Positions 47,153 to 48,623 of a stretch of 48,623 bases of DNA are shown here, piece after piece (within the stretch, counting starts at the first letter, position 1; each line of letters starts with the position of its first letter). Made by a program: the position numbers and the translations under genes. The notes beneath the pieces are model-generated. The model searched no databases, was not told where the DNA came from, and saw only the letters and a program-made list of their open reading frames with translations. Origin of the DNA: Clostridia bacterium (GTDB lineage: Bacteria > Bacillota > Clostridia > Oscillospirales > Acutalibacteraceae); the NCBI GenBank assembly GCA_017471765.1, contig JAFURT010000024.1, positions 1-48,623 of the forward strand, read 5' to 3'.

Positions 47153-48337
47153 ATGGAAAATACTGAACTTATTAGTAAAGCTATTCACTATGCAAAGAAA
47201 AATTTTAATAATAATGATATGTCCGTAGAAAAAGTGGCTGATTATGCGGGATTTTCTATTAATTATTTTAATCGTATCTTCCTTGCTCATACAGGATTTA
47301 CTGTTATGTCGTATGTAAATTATATGAGAATTAAAAAGGCTGTTGAACTTTTACGAAATACCGATAAAACTGTACTAGATATTGCATTAGAAGTTGGTTA
47401 TGATTCTCATGAAGGCTTTATAAAAGCATTTAAAAAATTTTATAATGTTACGCCAAGTGAATATAGGAAACAAAATAAAAACAAGGTTCTTTCTTGGAAT
47501 GAGTTGACGGATTCTTCTTGTGTGAATAGATTTCTTCACGAAAACACCGATTTCAAACAAATTGATTCTGATTTAATTATTGATTATTTGTTAGAACAAG
47601 ACAGCAAGCGTTACGGATATTTTTGCACAACCATTAAATGTATGGGACTTCAAATAGTAGCGCCATCAGGTAACTATGAAAAGGGATTTATAGGAATTGG
47701 TGATGACAGAAACGGTGGCGTGTGGCTGGAATTAGTGAGTGATGATTTTTCATTGCTAGCAGAGTGGATAAAACGATTTGATAGTCCAATAAACTTTTAT
47801 TCAAATGAAAATCCCGAGAAAGTGAGAGAGAATCTGAAATCATATGGCATTAATTGCGAAATTGAATCAACCCCTCAATCCTTGTATTTGGGAGCCCATA
47901 TAAAAAATAATTTACCTCAAAATGTTATTATTAGAGAATTATCGTACGCAGATAAGGACAACATTTTAAAATGGGCAAACGGAAAAACTGATGGATATAT
48001 TAATCATTTGCTAAACGAAAAACATTATCAAGATCCATCTGTGATGGAATACGGTGTATTCCAAAATGACGATTTAATAGCTATTGCAGGTTGTGGAATT
48101 GACGAGGCTCACGGGTTTAAACTGAATAATTGCTGTAATATTCGTTTTGCAGATGGCAAAGCAACCAATGAAATGTATTTCAACATTTTCGCTTTTGTTG
48201 TGAATGATATTATTGATAAAGGTTTACTGCCTTTTGACGATTTGCAATATGGAGAGTATGCAAAGTCACATGGCGGTTTTTCAGCAAATGATGTTGGATT
48301 TACAACTGTAAATTGGCGGTATGATATTTTTAAATAA
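47153..48337 (+). CDS. AraC-type DNA-binding domain fused to a GNAT-like acetyltransferase domain
   Basis: The ATG at 47153 has AAGGAG 6 nt upstream and gives 394 residues; an upstream in-frame start would add a non-homologous tail. The N-terminal ~105 residues are an AraC double helix-turn-helix (MSVEKVADYAGFSINYFNRIF, then TVLDIALEVGYDSHEGFIKAFKKFYNVTPSEY). The C-terminal ~130 residues (from about IIRELSYADKDNILKW) look like a GNAT acetyltransferase: VFQNDDLIAIAGCGI, a central strand-helix pair, and SHGGFSANDVGF at the end. A ~130-residue middle part (GYFCTTIKCMGLQIVAP ... GINCEIES) is unassigned, perhaps another GNAT-like half. The gene is strongly AT-rich and lies between two copies of the core-terminator-hairpin element. 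Confidence 0.75.
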   Translation: MENTELISKAIHYAKKNFNNNDMSVEKVADYAGFSINYFNRIFLAHTGFTVMSYVNYMRIKKAVELLRNTDKTVLDIALEVGYDSHEGFIKAFKKFYNVTPSEYRKQNKNKVLSWNELTDSSCVNRFLHENTDFKQIDSDLIIDYLLEQDSKRYGYFCTTIKCMGLQIVAPSGNYEKGFIGIGDDRNGGVWLELVSDDFSLLAEWIKRFDSPINFYSNENPEKVRENLKSYGINCEIESTPQSLYLGAHIKNNLPQNVIIRELSYADKDNILKWANGKTDGYINHLLNEKHYQDPSVMEYGVFQNDDLIAIAGCGIDEAHGFKLNNCCNIRFADGKATNEMYFNIFAFVVNDIIDKGLLPFDDLQYGEYAKSHGGFSANDVGFTTVNWRYDIFK

Positions 48338-48365
48338 AAACAGATAAAAAGTAAGAAATCCTCGT

Positions 48366-48402
48366 TTTTCAGGCACATTACATTCGTGTCATTAAGTTCA
48401 AA
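48366..48402 (+). repeat. 37-nt core repeat, copy 2
   Basis: It is identical to 46714-46750 at 36 of 37 positions and lies 29 bp after the AraC-GNAT stop codon, again just before a terminator. The two copies are direct repeats 1,652 bp apart. Confidence 0.9.
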
Positions 48403-48410
48403 ACTCCCAG

Positions 48411-48444
48411 AAAAAAGGACTTCACTTTCGTGAAGTCCTTTTTT
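48411..48444 (+). terminator. Rho-independent terminator of the AraC-GNAT gene
   Basis: AAAAAAGGACTTCAC, loop TTTC, then the full complement ending in TTTTTT; a 15-bp perfect stem. Its sequence differs from the terminator after core copy 1. Confidence 0.93.
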
Positions 48445-48445
48445 C

Positions 48446-48623
48446 AATGATATCCGTTCCTTACGGAACGGATGATATACCTTCGGTATGATATCCACCT
48501 GCGGTGGATGATATATGCTTCGCATATGAAGGAACGGATATTATATCATATTTGCAACGCAAATATATCATACGGCGCAAGTCGTATATCATATCGCGTT
48601 AGCGATATATCATTTCATATTGC
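48446..48623. repeat. Seven-hairpin array 2 (spacer word ATGATAT / ATATCAT), continues to window end
   Basis: Hairpins lie at 48452-48473 (ATCCGTTCC/GGAACGGAT), 48477-48489 (ATACC/GGTAT), 48493-48509 (ATCCACC/GGTGGAT), 48513-48527 (ATATGC/GCATAT), 48548-48566 (ATATTTGC/GCAAATAT), 48570-48587 (ATACG/CGTAT with a GCAA inner loop) and 48591-48608 (ATATCGC/GCGATAT). The first four are joined by ATGATAT and the last three by ATATCAT. At the switch an unpaired GGAACGGAT (48531-48539) repeats the 3' arm of the first hairpin. The window ends right after the seventh hairpin, so the true end is not known. Confidence 0.9.

Noticed and set aside
46795-48623. CRISPR-like array of short repeats
   Set aside because: The repeats are 7-8 nt words that flip orientation, the intervening segments are self-complementary hairpins of unequal length, and no cas genes are present.

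Overview
The window looks like the chromosome of a spore-forming, gut-type Clostridia member, most like Oscillospiraceae/Ruminococcaceae. The evidence is a complete spoIIIA operon, the clostridial nusB-xseAB-ispA-dxs-tlyA-nadK-argR-recN block, a T-box in front of tyrS, a TTG-started yerC, LacI/ROK/AraC-controlled sugar loci, and strong AAGGAGG-type ribosome sites. Most of it is GC-rich. The last ~5 kb, after a tRNA cluster, is clearly AT-richer. This assignment is inferred from gene content and style, not from a marker gene.

Layout: (1) 1-5.4 kb: a partial leucine-rich-repeat surface protein, a secreted triple-repeat protein with a sortase-like C-terminus, and a GH110-like beta-helix protein. 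(2) 5.5-10.6 kb: a minus-strand sugar operon (FGGY kinase, fucose/arabinose-type isomerase, class II aldolase) with a divergent LacI regulator and two matching operators. (3) 10.7-17.7 kb: housekeeping and small genes: a DUF6106-like protein, NAD(P)HX repair enzyme, lipoprotein, ECF sigma factor with a membrane-protein operon, orphan MazF, TspO, and a 43-residue zinc-ribbon protein. (4) 17.7-22.5 kb: spoIIIAA-AH, the mother-cell channel of the engulfed forespore, behind a plausible sigma-E promoter. (5) 22.6-34.5 kb: an Asp23-like protein, then a tightly packed operon for transcription, DNA repair, isoprenoids and NAD kinase, then a tyrosine T-box and tyrS. (6) 34.6-41.2 kb: Gfo/Idh dehydrogenase with a divergent AraC regulator, YitT, then DegT-like aminotransferase and a jelly-roll protein facing a ROK regulator. 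(7) 41.3-43.9 kb: yerC, a methyltransferase, hslO and five tRNA genes (Val, Asp, Phe, Gly, Cys). (8) 43.9-48.6 kb: an AT-rich accessory segment with a mannose-isomerase/fructokinase pair and an AraC-GNAT fusion gene.

The most unusual feature is in part 8. Each of the two accessory transcription units ends in the same composite element: a 37-nt core present twice (36/37 identical), a strong terminator, then an array of seven short hairpins. In each array the hairpins are separated by a short word that appears in one orientation in the first half and as its reverse complement in the second half, with an unpaired copy of the first hairpin's 3' arm at the switch point. The two arrays use different words and different stems, yet share the same architecture. 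The AraC-GNAT gene is therefore bounded by direct copies, like a gene cassette. I know of no named element with this design. Its function is inference only.

Other points of note: spoIIIAA runs 218 nt out of frame into spoIIIAB; a diverged second copy of the recN 3' end lies beyond a palindromic repeat; mazF has no visible antitoxin; and the substrate of the LacI-controlled sugar operon is unresolved.
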